From Watersipora subatra (lineage: Eukaryota; Bryozoa; Gymnolaemata; Cheilostomatida; Watersiporidae), in NCBI RefSeq assembly GCF_963576615.1, contig NC_088717.1:26563513-26627512 (forward strand): a stretch of 64,000 bases of DNA, given 5' to 3'. This document shows, one piece after another, positions 22,266 to 33,353 of the stretch. Numbering within the stretch: position 1 is the stretch's first letter; each line of letters opens with the position of its first letter. A program made the position numbers and the translations under genes. Under the pieces are notes generated by a model. That model was given only the letters and a program-made list of their open reading frames with translations, did not search any database and was not told the origin of the DNA.

Positions 22266-22441
22266 CATACCTGCCAACTCTCACGTATTGGGCGTGAGAC
22301 TCACGCAATCACCCCAAAGAAAAAATGAAAATGCGTGAGATTTTTGCCCCATTTCCACAATTTTATATATACGACCATTGATACATCAATTGCCCCAAAA
22401 CCAACTCTCACGCATTGCCCCACTCTTGGGTTGACAGGTCT
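22266..22441. mobile_element. Small MITE-like element, ACCTGCCAACTCTCACG type
   Basis: It starts CATACCTGCCAACTCTCACG and ends with the approximate inverted form ...TTGGGTTGACAGGTCTG. An inner inverted pair (CCAACTCTCACGCATTG against CACGTATTGGG) also occurs. Nested within P-like element 1. Confidence 0.5.
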
Positions 22442-23328
22442 GATTGTAACTGCAATTCTTATCATTATCACTAGAGCAAGTTTTTAATAAATTAAACTTC
22501 TGTTAGTTGATAAGGATGTTTCAAAACAAAAAACATCCTGAGGATCAAAGGTACATTTTTCTGAAAGGTTGAAAGTCAATCTTTCAGTTTTTTCTTTGTC
22601 AATAAAAGTTTCTCCTAATTATAACTGACTAAAAGACCACACATCCTAATCTGTATGTTTCTAATAGTTTGATTACCTAGTCTTCTTACCATCAGGTTTT
22701 CGAGTAAAGAGAAAGAGCCAGAAAGATGGCATACTTGGTGGACTGTTTCCAGGCGGCAGGAGATTCCCAGCAAAAATGCAACTCTAAGTAGTGCCCACTT
22801 CAATGAGTCTATGATCGATAAAACTGGTCAAATCTAGAGCTGTTCTTTAATGCTGTGCGGAAGTGTGGTATGTAGTACAGTACTTGTTAATTCATCTCAT
22901 ACAAGTATAGCTGAAAACGCACATATTATGCTTTGCAGTATGTGATTTTACCTGCTATGTATAGCTTTTCAGACCACAGGCTGCTTTCAAGCAAAATAGA
23001 TCAAGTGGGCCAAATCAAGGATGATACAAAAAATGATATCACCAAACTTCAAGATAATGGGCGCCAAAATCTAAATATAATCTATTCATATATTGCTGGA
23101 CACCATAATATTGCTCGTGGATACCAAGAAAATATCCAAGAATATGCAAACATACCAAGAAAATATGAATTTATTTTCTTGGTATGTTTGATCGTAATGG
23201 GGACATTTTGGCTGATACCTTGACTGCCTAACAATTTTCTTTTAGACATCATTATTATTCAGTCCATATTTTAGCACCATCCCCATTTTATTTCCAATTG
23301 CAACAAAGGTTAACTGTTATTATTTTAG

Positions 23329-23952
23329 GAGGCTGGAACAACAACCCATCAGTAGAACAGTTGCAGCATATCTTTAGGCGCTTGGTTACAAGATGTGGTG
23401 TTACACCAGGAGCTACTAGTAATGTCAGATCTATGGATGACACTGCATTGTTACAAGCTGTTACTACCTATGTGCCACCAACTGTTGGTAGTGAGGATTA
23501 TGTTGAAGATATTATTGACAGACAAACTATGCTTCTCGAAGGAATGCTAAACATTACATCACATCCTGTTCTTGCTAACATATGCTGTATATTTATCTGG
23601 TTGGCTTGTCAGAAAACTGCTTAAAAAGTTGAGTTGTGAGCCATGTAGACTCTCCCTAATTCAGTCTAAGGAAGTTAGCAAATATGATAATATTCATGTT
23701 CTGTTAAGAGTTAAGAAAAACGGTGGCTTGATTTCTCTCTCTGATGGTGTTGTAACAACTGTTCTTCGCACCGAAAAGCATCTGAAGGCGGCTACATCAG
23801 CAAATCACTGTTTGAAATATCTCAAGATTCTGAAGTGTGTAAAAGAAGAGATTTCATGCTTTGAATTAAAGCAACGTTGTACTGACACTTTCGTAGGAAT
23901 TGATAATCATCATTTTTCAGTACTAGCTTTAGTGGTTGAAACTTTGATTTAA
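23329..23952 (+). pseudogene. P-element-like transposase C-terminal exon (element 1)
   Basis: After a TTTTAG acceptor the frame reads GGWNNNPSVEQLQHIFRRLV and onward. Near 23572 the frame changes by one base to YAVYLSGWLVRKLLKKLSCE, then PC and NGGLISLSDGVV, with TAA at 23950-23952. GxNNNP, Y-x-x-G-x-x-V-x-K-L-x-x-x-x-x-C-x-x-C and NGGL-x-x-x-S are conserved near the C-terminus of P-element/THAP9-type transposases. The frame change and the missing catalytic core mean no active transposase. Confidence 0.7.
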
Positions 23953-24971
23953 GACAGCACCACTTTGCCAATTTAAGACACCTAGATTTACATAAAAGTG
24001 AACATCAGACATAATGCTGCAAAAACATATTATTTAGAGAACAGTGAACTGTTATGTCGCTGTGACATAAATTGTCTATAGCCGGTTTAAGTTAGTATTT
24101 ATTTGTAAGACTTCTCTATATATATATATGCATACATATTGTACAGTTTGCTGGCATGTAGTAGTTCAATCTATTATCTAATTTATATATACTATAATGC
24201 TATTAGACGTTATATTAAGATCATCAGAGCATGTGGTTCATTAGTTTTTTATGCATAAATCATTTATTTTCTAAATCAAAATAAATTTTGTGGTCAAGCA
24301 TACTGTAGTTAAAATTTATAGTTCGCTTTTGGTCTATATCATCGAATAACACCTATAAATATAACACAAATCAAGATATATTGAGTGTGGGGACCTACTG
24401 GCGCAATAGCTAAAGCTAATTTAGGCTCGAGGCCAATCCAACCACTTTTCAAACAAAGCAATGTAAGTTGCAAGATTTTAGTCAATTTTAACCATGCCAA
24501 TAGCCATCTACAACAAAAACTTATAGCCTAGAATCTGTAGATCCTAGCTAGCTTGACTTTGATATATAGGTTGAATGAATATGTAGATATTATATTCACT
24601 CTGATATATAGGTTGATTAAGGTTGGAGATACATAGATAAAAGCACCCACAAGCTCATTCAGCTTAAATGTTGTACAATGTTGCTAGGTTACTATAAAAA
24701 GGAGCGTGACTATGTAGCATGAACCAAGATGGCGCTCAAATTGATATGCAGATAGATGACCTTGGCTTTTCCAGGGGTAGTATATTTCAGTGATTTAGAC
24801 GTTTCTAATTTTAGAAAGTACGTTTTTAGGGGGTTGAACTAAAAACCCCTGGAAGGGCAAAGGTCATTTGCGAGTACGGAAATCCGGCCGAATTGCCATT
24901 ATCAGTTAATGTTCAAGTTAATTTCATTGTGTTCAATGTGAGAAAGAAATCTAATTTCAGATTTAACAGCT

Positions 24972-25609
24972 ATGGAAGGTCACGAATACACCGCTCAATC
25001 AAAGGAACAGACTACTGAGATTGCTACTAATAATTTATGTACGAGAGATAAGGGTGTAGGTGCACAGTGCTATTGCTATTCCATGAACTGCAAAGACCAC
25101 AAGAATGGACTTTTAAAGGAAAAGGCATGACATTTCACAAGTGAGTCACTTCTACTACTAGTTCTATTACTATTGCTCAAGTCTACGACTACTAATAGTT
25201 GTGCTACTACTAGTTAGTACTGCCACTAGTTAGTTCTACTACACTAGTCACTGGGTGAGTGAGAGTCGATCAGTGTCACTACTGAGTGTACGAGTTAGGA
25301 ATTGTATATTTGAAGGAAGTGTTTGTCGTGCTTATAATATTATTTATTGTTGTACCTGGATCTAGCTAGCAGTAAGGAGATAAGAGTAATAATACTATTG
25401 TTATTACTACTGTTGCTAACTAACTACTACAGTTTCATTTTAATTTTTAGATTTCCAAACAAAGCAACTGAGAACTCTCGTTATTTACAATGGTATCGCA
25501 ACCGCAGAAGAGTGAATAAGCCTGATCCTTGAGCACTTATCTGCAACGAACATTTCAATGATCCATGTTTTGACAGCAGGTTAAAACGTTCGACTGAAGT
25601 CATTTAAAG
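24972..25609 (+). pseudogene. THAP domain of P-like element 2 (two exons)
   Basis: Exon 1 runs from ATG 24972 with CYCYSMNC; a one-base frame change precedes the final MTFHK, before GTGAGT at 25141. Exon 2, after TTTTTAG, reads FPNKATENSRYLQWYRNRRR, then a TGA, then ALICNEHFNDPCFDS. Cys-x3-Cys, His-Lys-Phe-Pro, Trp, Cys-x-x-His-Phe and Cys-Phe give a textbook THAP layout. The frameshift and in-frame TGA inactivate it. Confidence 0.75.
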
Positions 25610-26104
25610 GTAATATTTTTCAATGTTGAATGATACCTTTCAATGATTGAATTTAAAACCATATTGTCAAGCACAGTGCTGCAAGGTTGCTCAACTTAAA
25701 GTAGCTATATCTAAAAAAAATTTAGAAACCTCAAACAGCGCCCAAAACAGTGACAGCTGCCACAGCAAGTGCCTATGAATATGTCTGCAGCTTAGCAGTT
25801 GTGTGATCTGTTCTCTGTGATTCTTCATCTTCGTTTCTGGGATTTAATGTCCAACGCATAAATTATGCTGTCCTTTTTATCGTGTGTTAACTGTGTAAAT
25901 GTTTTTTTTCATTTCCTAGTTGTTGTAATTAAACTACATAATACTCCTGCAAATCATAAATTCCAAATTGATAGCAATAACTTGCAATTTAGAACACAAA
26001 ACATCTTTTTGGAACAAAAAAAATCGATTTAAATAAAAAAAATCAAATAAAACAATAGAAATCGATTTTTTTTTATTTAAAAAAAATCATCGATTTTTAA
26101 CAAC

Positions 26105-26192
26105 CCTGTCTACAACACAACAGGGTAAGACATGGTGAATCTTTTCATATCAAATAACGGTAATGTGAATTTTGTTGCAAGTCAACCATTAA
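26105..26192. mobile_element. Half of a TTAA-type MITE
   Basis: CAACACAACAGGGTAAGACA through GTTGCAAGTCAACC and ATTAA matches the right terminal repeat of the MITE family at 49385-50300 and 63074-63950. The rest of the element is absent. Confidence 0.7.
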
Positions 26193-26400
26193 GCTTTATG
26201 CCTAAGATGGGTGTGAATGACTTCCAGTGAAAATTGCCACATTTTCATTTTACATAGCGATATGGTAGCATTTTGAGCTGTTTTATTTTCATTTATTTTA
26301 TTAGTTGTATTGTTGTTTATTAAGGGTACTATGTTTATGTGAATAAGACATTCATTTTTGTTGATTTTATGTAATTGTTATAATTGATGCTTTTGTTTAG

Positions 26401-26975
26401 AGGGTTGGAATAATAATCCTACTGTTACTCAGTTTAAGGCTACCTTCGCAAACTTATCAGCAAATGTGGTGCAGAATCAGATGCTAGTACGACAGGTAAT
26501 GTTACTGCTCAAAACGAGATTCTCATCATACAGGCTACTCCAGAAGTTGATCAGTTTGTGGAACTCAATGATTTCAGATGTCAAATTTCTGTTATAGGTA
26601 ACAGTATAGTCTATATAGCTGGCTACATTGCGCAAAAGCTAACTAAAGTGCTGTCGTGACATTGGCCGTCAGTTGCTGGTTACCACTAAGTCAAGTATCC
26701 AGTACCGACATCTCTATACTCTACTCAAACTCTACTCAAGCTACAAAACAATGGAGGATTGGTGCGTCCATCAGACGATGTCATCAGGATCCCGCTAGTT
26801 GCAGATCAATACTTTCGTATTCATACAAAGCCAGATCCACTCCATTGTGTGGTGTATTTTATCAGTAGTGTAAGATCTAGTGATGTGTTATGCTTTGGGA
26901 AACACCTTACGGATACGGCAGATGGCATATCCAACCACTGCATCATTGATGAAAAACCTTATTCAGTCGTTTTAT
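26401..26975 (+). pseudogene. P-element-like transposase C-terminal region (element 2)
   Basis: GWNNNPTVTQFKATF is followed, after a one-base frame change, by RKLISKCGAESDASTTGNV, then IVYIAGYIAQKLTKVLS and a TGA, and in another frame by LQNNGGLVRPSDDVIRI. The motif order is the same as in element 1. At least two frame changes and a stop make it a pseudogene. Confidence 0.7.
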
Positions 26976-27869
26976 GATCTCCGACTGCATCATTATGCTA
27001 AAATCCTACACTCAAGCTGCAAGGTGCATCGTTGTGGCATACAATACTAAAGTAGTACTTTTTATAGGCCAGTAACAATATAATCACTGTAATATTCATC
27101 TGCAACTGTTGTTGTGCTGTTATTTCTAATCTAATTTAGTTCTAAGAAACTGATGCACCTTGGCTCAATATCCACTTCTATACAAATCTCCTTTTACACA
27201 GTTTCTGTAACGTGTATGTATAAGTTTAATCATCTGATTACACTAATTCCTGCATTTCCTTGTTTGCATTATTTTGATTATTCTCTATTACAATGGTTTT
27301 GAATTTCCGTTTAGTTGTTGTAGTAGTTCATTCCATCTTTTACAGATACTGTATTATACATATCATGCATTCATAAGCTATTATCACTTAAATCTTGAAA
27401 GTTTCTGTTTTGGCAGCATACCTATGTGTTGTTTTTATCGAAATACTTCATGTGCTAAGTTTTTCCATATGCATTTATGCATATGTAATATAAATTCTAA
27501 TATAATGGAACAGTTGTTATTTGCCTGAATATATCATTTGCTGGGTTTATGCATTTGTAATACAACAGTTTGTATGAGTAACATGGTCCACGAAAATCTA
27601 TTATACATCTACTTATTATTTGATATATCTCACTCCATATGTTATATATAGGTTTTCTTCTATCAGGGCACTCTAAACGTTGTGTAGGAGTAGCTTTCAT
27701 TAACACCCAGCTGGAAAATAACTATTCAACATGTACATTTCTGTCATTTTTCACCGTTTGTTTAGAAACGGAACTAGCATCCGATTAGCTCTCCAATATG
27801 GCGCACACGTTACGTATTATTATCAACGTAAAAGTCACGTGATTGCCATTCCCGGGGTTTTAAGTTCAA

Positions 27870-29529
27870 TGGTACCCGCAGTCGTTTTCGGGGCAGGTTC
27901 CTTAGCGATGCAAGTGTTTGCGATACGGTTTTTGCGAGCTGCCCATACGCTCGCAGAACATAGGCTTGTCACCGTAAAATAGTAGATTATTTCGTAGCGA
28001 AACATGTATTTTCGCGTGTATTAAATGACACTTGCGGGGATTGTTTTTACGAAAACAAAATACATGTACATGTATTCCCTGTCTCAGGTTATTGAGATGA
28101 CTTTAATTGAAATTCATTTTTTGTAGATGGCGCTATTAAACTCTCAAAAACGTTCGACCACGGGTTATTTATTTAATAGAGCTTATTAGAACGTGATACT
28201 TTATCGTAATGAATTATGCAATCCATGATAGAAAGAAATGTGCGTAAATGTATTAAACATTTGCTGCAGCAGACGGAAACATATTAAAGGCGTAATTGCT
28301 ATCAAAGCAACTGCATATAACAGTACGTTATATGCATTAGTATCTACGGAGCTGATTGGTCGATTCAGCAGATTGTGCAACGTAAAAATGATGTTTCTAC
28401 TCATATTTTAAAGGTTAATTATTCCCAATTTAGATGTCTGCCTTGACTGCCCAGTTTGTTCAGCTCTGACTGGACAAACAGGTGAACGACAGACACTAAG
28501 ATTTATAAATATACTAAATGGATACTCGGCGTTGCACGGGTGATGAAAAAGTTTTTGTACATAAATTTACTTTTAATCACCATATTCGACACTTACCTTT
28601 CTAACTTTTAGAGCAAGAGATTGTTTATTTCTGTAAACTGTGCAATTGATGTTTATTGTGTTTATTTCTGTGTAATTTATACCGTAATGGCTGCGGTGCC
28701 TACTACAGATCTATACTGATTGCAATACAAGCCTTGTTGGCTATATGAGTCCAAGCATTTTTCTTCACTTATTGGCATGCATTTTTCTTCTGGTAAGGCT
28801 TCACAGTTTTTTTCCTCTGGTATGGTTTTATACATAATGCTAGCTGCAGTGTTTAATGTGAAGCCATGAAATATTGGCATGTATTCTTAATAGACGCCAA
28901 ATTGATTCCATGTGATAGTGATATAACTCAAATGTTCAGTTTCTATTTAACTAATAGTCATACCTCTTGTATTATGTGTAGAGCACGACCCAGCGATGTC
29001 CTTTGTCCTTGCCATGAATATAGTTTGGCGAATATATGTTTCTCTCTGTGGCGAGTGTCTGTGTGGCTTGGAGGACCACTACTGCTTATAGTTAATGTCT
29101 TTTTCTATAATAGTTGTGGTTTCATGTGGCCAAGTGTCTGTCTTTCTTGAAAGCTATCTTCTCCTAGCTCACCACTAGCTATCTCACTCTCCACTCCTTA
29201 ACACTTCTCTCTATATAACTAGGGTAAGTGCTAATATTAGATTAGTATACTATAGAATTACATGTTCCTGGTTGTCGTTAACAGTAAGTAAAAGTATAAT
29301 GTTATCTGAGGTGTAGTCTGTTCAGTATCTCGGTATAGACTGCCCAAGGAAAAGAAATGCACTTGCTATTATACTGTCTTGTCAAGTGTGAGTTGTCTGT
29401 CACTAGGCCAACAATATAATCATGGAGCGGCAACTCCGAATCTCAATAATTATGTGATAAGCAACCAGGCACTGCTGGGAACTGGGAATAGTAATGGCTA
29501 AATGAATATGAGTTATTTTACTCATATCA
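27870..29529. other. Spacer with repeat traces, no gene recognised
   Basis: At about 28455-28545 a SINE-like tail is followed by ACTCGGCGTTGCACGGGTGA, a relative of the CCCAGCGTTGCCCGGGT motif near 310. A minus-strand frame at 28677-28880 contains three PEEKC/SEEKC-like units, but I see no other coding support. No exon chain found. Confidence 0.4.
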
Positions 29530-29672
29530 ATAGCATGTTGGACAGTGTAGTGTATCGGATAAATCGATGATCTCAGAACTGAAAGTTGTGAGTTCAAATC
29601 CAGCTCACAACAGGTTTCTAAAACTATTGCTATTTGTGGACAGACAGAAGTCCAGATGAATGGACTGAGGGA
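29530..29672 (+). repeat. tRNA-derived SINE
   Basis: A B box (GTGAGTTCAAATCCAGCTC) at about 29588-29606 follows an A-box-like GTAGTGTATCGGATAAATCG at the right distance. Downstream comes a tail with GGACAGACAGAAGTCCAG. A second copy lies inverted at 29745-29890. Confidence 0.55.
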
Positions 29673-29744
29673 CACACATCATGATTTAGATACATTGTAG
29701 ATATAATTGATAATAATGCATGCAGTATACACTAGCCGAAAACC

Positions 29745-29890
29745 CAGCATTGCATGGGTATTATGCAAAATCACAATGTGTGTCCCTCTGTCCATCCATC
29801 TGTACTTCTGTCCACAAATAGTGATAGTTTTAGAAATAGGAAACCTGTTGTGAGCTGGATTTGAACTCATACGGGTATTGCATTGCACGG
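29745..29890 (-). repeat. tRNA-derived SINE, inverted relative to its neighbour
   Basis: The reverse complement repeats the 29530-29672 copy: GAGTTCAAATCCAGCTCACA, a TTTCTAAAACTAT-like segment and the GTGGACAGAAGT tail. The two copies could form a long hairpin in a transcript. The motif ACCCAGCATTGCATGGGT lies next to it at about 29741. Confidence 0.55.
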
Positions 29891-29997
29891 GTATTATAAA
29901 CAGAGCAGTTAATGTAGTTGCCATTGGCTAATTTGAGTAAGCTAGTATATAGTGAGAGAAAACTTACTGTGAGATCTAGCTTTGGTGCCATTGCATG

Positions 29998-30082
29998 TAA
30001 TGAGTCGCTATGTATAATGAGTTGCTATGTGTAATGAGTCGCTATGTGTAATGAGTCGCTATGTGTAATGAGTCGCTATGCG
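29998..30082. repeat. 17-bp tandem repeat, five units
   Basis: Units of TAATGAGTCGCTATGTG with single changes. Confidence 0.85.
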
Positions 30083-30127
30083 TATTTTAACCCAGATAAT
30101 GGCTCATATTACCCAATGAATCTGTTG

Positions 30128-30255
30128 TATTCCATATAGCTTGATGGGTTAGCTTGTCACCTTGTGCACGGAAAGTTAAGAGATCAAATCTTCTGTGACA
30201 TGGACTTTTCATTGTAAGATTTTAATAGCTATAGTTGTACAGACACCGAATAGCA
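30128..30255 (+). repeat. tRNA-like SINE
   Basis: TAGCTTGATGGGTTAGC works as an A-box-like element and GAGATCAAATCTT as a weak B box. The segment ends with GTACAGACACCGAATAGC, a tail like those of the other SINEs. Confidence 0.45.
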
Positions 30256-30659
30256 ACAAACGATGACAAACTTTGAAATTCACATATATAGGTATATGTC
30301 TACTGTAAAACCTCTAATTGGAACACCTTGGTGCTCTATTTCAAACCCTTTTTCTCTAGTGGTGGTCAATTGGAAGTGGTGTTTAAATAGAGGCTGGCGG
30401 TGTATTTTCCAATCGATCGTCAGAATATTGGGAAGATAAATTTAGCCCGTTTTCAGGCTAAGTGAATATCGTCTATATTTTGCCCTCGTTTTCCGGTGGA
30501 GCGATAGTAAACTTGTTAAATGCAATAAATCTGCTAACTTCCTCTGACTTGCCAAAGATCTCTAAATGAAATTTGCATTGTGAAGCCGAGAGATATCTCT
30601 ACCAGTTGATATCTATTGCTTGCAATTATTGTAATCTTCAATGATATTATAGCCTTTTC

Positions 30660-30930
30660 CTTGCTTTGCAATTTGTTAGAGCTTTCCAATTTTTTAATTC
30701 ATACTAAACTTAAAAGCATATTTTTATTTTACATCTATATTTAACAATGTTAAATAAAATATCATTGCACTCATTGATATGTTTGCTAAAGTTTGTTGCC
30801 AAAACTAGCTTGTAATGTGCAATAGAGAAAGATTTATGAATGTGTATCCATTGTAAGCCGTGTTAAGGTAACTGCCAAAATGCTATTAAATAATATGGTA
30901 TAAATCTGCAAATTCATAAGTTGTATAATG
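30660..30930. repeat. Dispersed repeat with an empty MITE target
   Basis: This stretch is similar to 62890-63073 joined to 63955-64000. Shared strings include TAAATAAAATATCATTGCAC and CAAAACTAGCTTGTAATGTG. At the position where the right-hand copy carries the MITE, this copy has only TTAA (30863-30866), in GCCGTGTTAAGGTAACTGCC. Confidence 0.85.
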
Positions 30931-31192
30931 ATAATTGATAAAATTCTACAAATATATACATATATTCATTAACAAGTGACATAAACCAAATGTACTTATA
31001 TTACATCCAGAAACAAAAGTTTTTGAAATAGAATATATTTGCGTCGTTTGATCCGATAGCCGCGTTTTGATTGCTGCTTTCGATGGAACGAACATCGTCA
31101 GGTTGTTCAGTACTTTCTACAACGTCTTCTGACCTCAACTTTTCTTCTGCACTACTGAACTAGTCGATATTAATGTTCAAACAATTTTTTGG

Positions 31193-31247
31193 CATAGCAA
31201 AAACTTTACGCGTTGCATTTAGCAACGCGTAAAAGTTTTGCCAATGC
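31193..31247. repeat. Perfect-core inverted repeat, ACGCGTTGC hairpin
   Basis: Arms of about 24 bp (GCATAGCAAAAACTTTACGC.. and its near complement) flank ATTTA. The core ACGCGTTGC/GCAACGCGT is perfect. Confidence 0.7.
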
Positions 31248-31799
31248 AAAACAAAAACGTTTTACAGGTAAATGCAATGCATAAAAGTTTTTCTCACTAC
31301 TCGTAACCTTTGTATCATCATAAATGTAAACCGTTTTTATATACACTTTACGTCAAATTATCAAGAAAGCGTTAAACAAGAAACTACTATTATTCTGAAG
31401 CAGTTATTAATTATTTCTATGGTGTTGCTTTCAGAGTTTTAACGAAAATAAAACGAGAAGCTTTAGAATAAGACACTGAAAAAATTTATTGCGTTTGATG
31501 TAAACGATTAATTATTAATACGATTTTATGGACACCTTTGTACTGATCAATAGATATTATGGGCTCTTGAAGATAAAATAATGTCAAAGTGGTAGTCAAA
31601 AGGAGGTGGGGTTCAATTAGAGAGAGGCACTCTATTGTTCAACCCTTATCGCAGGGTGGTGGTCAATTGGAGTTGGTGTTCAATTAGCGGTGGTGTTCAT
31701 TTAGAGGTTAAAAGATATAAATATATATATATATGTAACTATATATATATATATATGTAACTATATATATCTAGATATATATATATATCTAGATATATG

Positions 31800-32384
31800 A
31801 AGTTTATTAAAAACTACAGGTTAAAATCATTACTACTATTAGTTTCATGCAATCACGTTGCAATCTTCAGGTAGAATGACTAAAATGTATAATGTACAAG
31901 CTATAAAATTACTTAATAAAGCTGAGGGCTTAATACTATTGTGTGATATATATATTATAGTATACAGCAAATTATGTAGTCAAATTATGTTATTGAGCTA
32001 ATTAGGTGTTTTCTGGCATGCCGGCATGTGGATATCAGCTCACTTCTAGTGTTAAGGCTGGCTAACTTCGGTTCGAATATGATGAAGTACTTTTCCCATA
32101 GACATAACTGGCAAGATTTTGTTGATGTGTTGTAAGACCGCGCTCTTTTGATGATCTTCCAGGTTATATTATAGCGAATGTTCTTGTCTTTTAAGTCCCA
32201 TATGTATTTACTCAATTCTGTTTGTAGCCTTTTAGTAGGATATTTAAAGGATGTTTTGTGGTTGGCTAATCTTGTTTTAAAAGTTGTTTCGGTGAGGCCT
32301 ACATACGTTTGTGTCTCTTGCCCATCGCGTTCTTCAGACTCTACGGTTGCCTGATATACTCTACTGATGCCTGATCATTCGGTA
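31800..32384 (-). mobile_element. Penelope-like element, 3' fragment
   Basis: The minus-strand frame (from about 32366 to the stop at 31985) encodes the C-terminal GIY-YIG endonuclease region of Penelope-like retroelements. After it comes a 3' UTR containing CCTGAAGATTGCAACGTGAT and ending near 31805. AT-rich repeats with GTAACTATATATATA units bound both sides (31715-31800 and 32385-32450), which may be the insertion target or element-associated. The reverse transcriptase part is absent. Confidence 0.75.
31985..32366 (-). pseudogene. Penelope-like GIY-YIG endonuclease fragment
   Basis: The frame contains VYQATVESEERDGQ, TYVGLTETTFKTRLANHKTS, ELSKYIWDLKDKNIRYNI, a Cys-x-x-Cys-Leu-x-x-Lys-like LCLWEK, and LNTRSELISTCRHARK. 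Tyr-x-Gly-Leu-Thr-Glu-x-x-Phe-Lys-x-Arg, Leu-Ser-x-Tyr-Ile-Trp and Arg-x-Glu-Leu-x-x-x-Cys-Arg-His are diagnostic of the endonuclease of Penelope-like elements. Upstream coding (reverse transcriptase) is lost, so this is a 5'-truncated copy, which is usual for the group. Confidence 0.8.
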
Positions 32385-32450
32385 TATCTAGATATATATA
32401 TGTAACTATATATATATGTAACTATATATATATAGTTACATATATATATA

Positions 32451-33353
32451 TAGATCGTTGTTGGTTCAGAAAACTAAATCTTTATATATCAGGTCTTGCG
32501 ACCATCAACTGTGGTGATCCTTGCCTTTGGTTAAAGTCATGCGATTGTTATTACAAGAACAGTGCTTGGGATGTAACTGTACAGTTATTGAAATCAGAAA
32601 CTTTCTCTTTTGCACATCACATACTTACAGCCTGCATATGACTGTAAGTACGATATGAAAACTCTTGAGCAACTATCACAGCTTTGTTTTAATATTTTGG
32701 TTGTGTTTATTGTTCATGATTTATCTATATTTATTCTAAACCCATTATTTGTATTTATCTAACAATCTTGTGTAGATATAAGCTAAGAATTCATTAGTTA
32801 GTTAGTCCGATTTTGCTATGTACTTATTATAGTTAGTCAATGTTTAGTCCTGACAGATGTTTCCTGATTTTAACTAGCAGATTACTTAGTATAAATTAGT
32901 GATAATCCAACTTGCTGTCTTTTTTAGTAAACTATAACATAAGACAGCTACTTATAGCTGTATTCACACAAGGTTTGCCGCGATTGGTGACAGGCATAAC
33001 TAAACTTTAACTCTGAGCAGCTCCCAAAAGGAATAAGACGAGGTTTATGACTGCATCCACAGTTTGGCATAGAGCTCAAGTGGAGACGAATTTAAAGTCA
33101 TAAAATAAGCTTCTTAGTTCTGATAGCACAATATTAAAAACTAGTGAGCTAATGCAATACTTCTCACAAATCTGTTTGTTCAAAAATTCATTGAGTCCAG
33201 AGAGCTAATCTTTTACTTTACAAGTTTAAGTTGTCATTGTTCAAAGATGGTAGGACGGCGTTTTATCCAAGACAGTCACGCTATTTAGTTCAAAGCACCT
33301 TTCAAGGCCATCATTTGTATCCTAAATGGCTGGTCTGTCTCTAGTTAATGATA
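32451..33353. other. Spacer, no gene recognised
   Basis: It contains an acceptor-like CACATACTTACAG near 32620 but no convincing exon. I see nothing else that I can name. Confidence 0.4.

Larger units (their letters stand above)
21438..22834 (+). pseudogene. THAP domain of P-like element 1 (two exons)
   Basis: Exon 1 (21438-21562) reads from ATG through CFAINC to ISFHR and ends at a GTGAGT donor. Exon 2 (22696-22834) continues in phase with FSSKEKEPERW, then RRQEIPS and SSAHFNES, and stops at TAG. Cys-x4-Cys, Phe-His, Trp and x-x-His-Phe are the landmarks of the THAP C2CH zinc finger used by P-element transposases to bind their ends. The third zinc ligand, expected in the x-S-A-H-F motif, is Ser, so zinc binding is probably lost. 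The 1.1-kb intron is largely a minisatellite. Confidence 0.7.
21320..24792 (+). mobile_element. P-element-like transposon 1, internally deleted
   Basis: The TIRs begin CACTGAATTATACTACCCCT (left) and CACTGAAATATACTACCCCT (right, reverse complement). Both sides also carry an inverted subterminal motif, TTTGAGCGCCAT (left about 21387, right about 24729-24740). Inside are THAP exons (21438-21562, 22696-22834) and a C-terminal transposase exon (23329-23952). The catalytic middle is missing: under 0.5 kb lies between THAP exon 2 and the C-terminal exon. The flanking 8 bp (GTGCAGAC and ATTTAGAC) agree at only five positions, so a target duplication is not proven. Confidence 0.75.
24834..27869 (+). 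mobile_element. P-element-like transposon 2, internally deleted
   Basis: The TIRs begin TTGAACTAAAAACCCCTGGA (left) and TTGAACTTAAAACCCCGGGA (right, reverse complement), both continuing into GGCAA. The CCCCTGGAA(T/G)GGC core is shared with element 1, whose right end lies only 41 bp away. The element has its own THAP exons (24972-25140, 25451-25609) and C-terminal region (26401-26975). Half of a TTAA-type MITE lies inside at 26105-26192. It is more decayed than element 1. No perfect 8-bp target duplication was seen. Confidence 0.65.
30303..31714. mobile_element. TIR element, CTGTAAAACCTCTAATTGG type
   Basis: The left end CTGTAAAACCTCTAATTGGA and the right end (reverse complement CTTTTAACCTCTAAATGAAC) are imperfect inverted repeats. 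Further inverted subterminal blocks hold GGTGGTCAATTGGA and GGTGTTCAATTAG. TA precedes the left end. The element contains an old repeat (30660-30930) shared with 62890-63069, and a hairpin at 31193-31247. No transposase recognised. Confidence 0.6.

Noticed and set aside
29580..29610. Possible tRNA gene on the plus strand
   Set aside because: It has a promoter-like head, but an inverted relative with the same tail is next to it, so it is a SINE.
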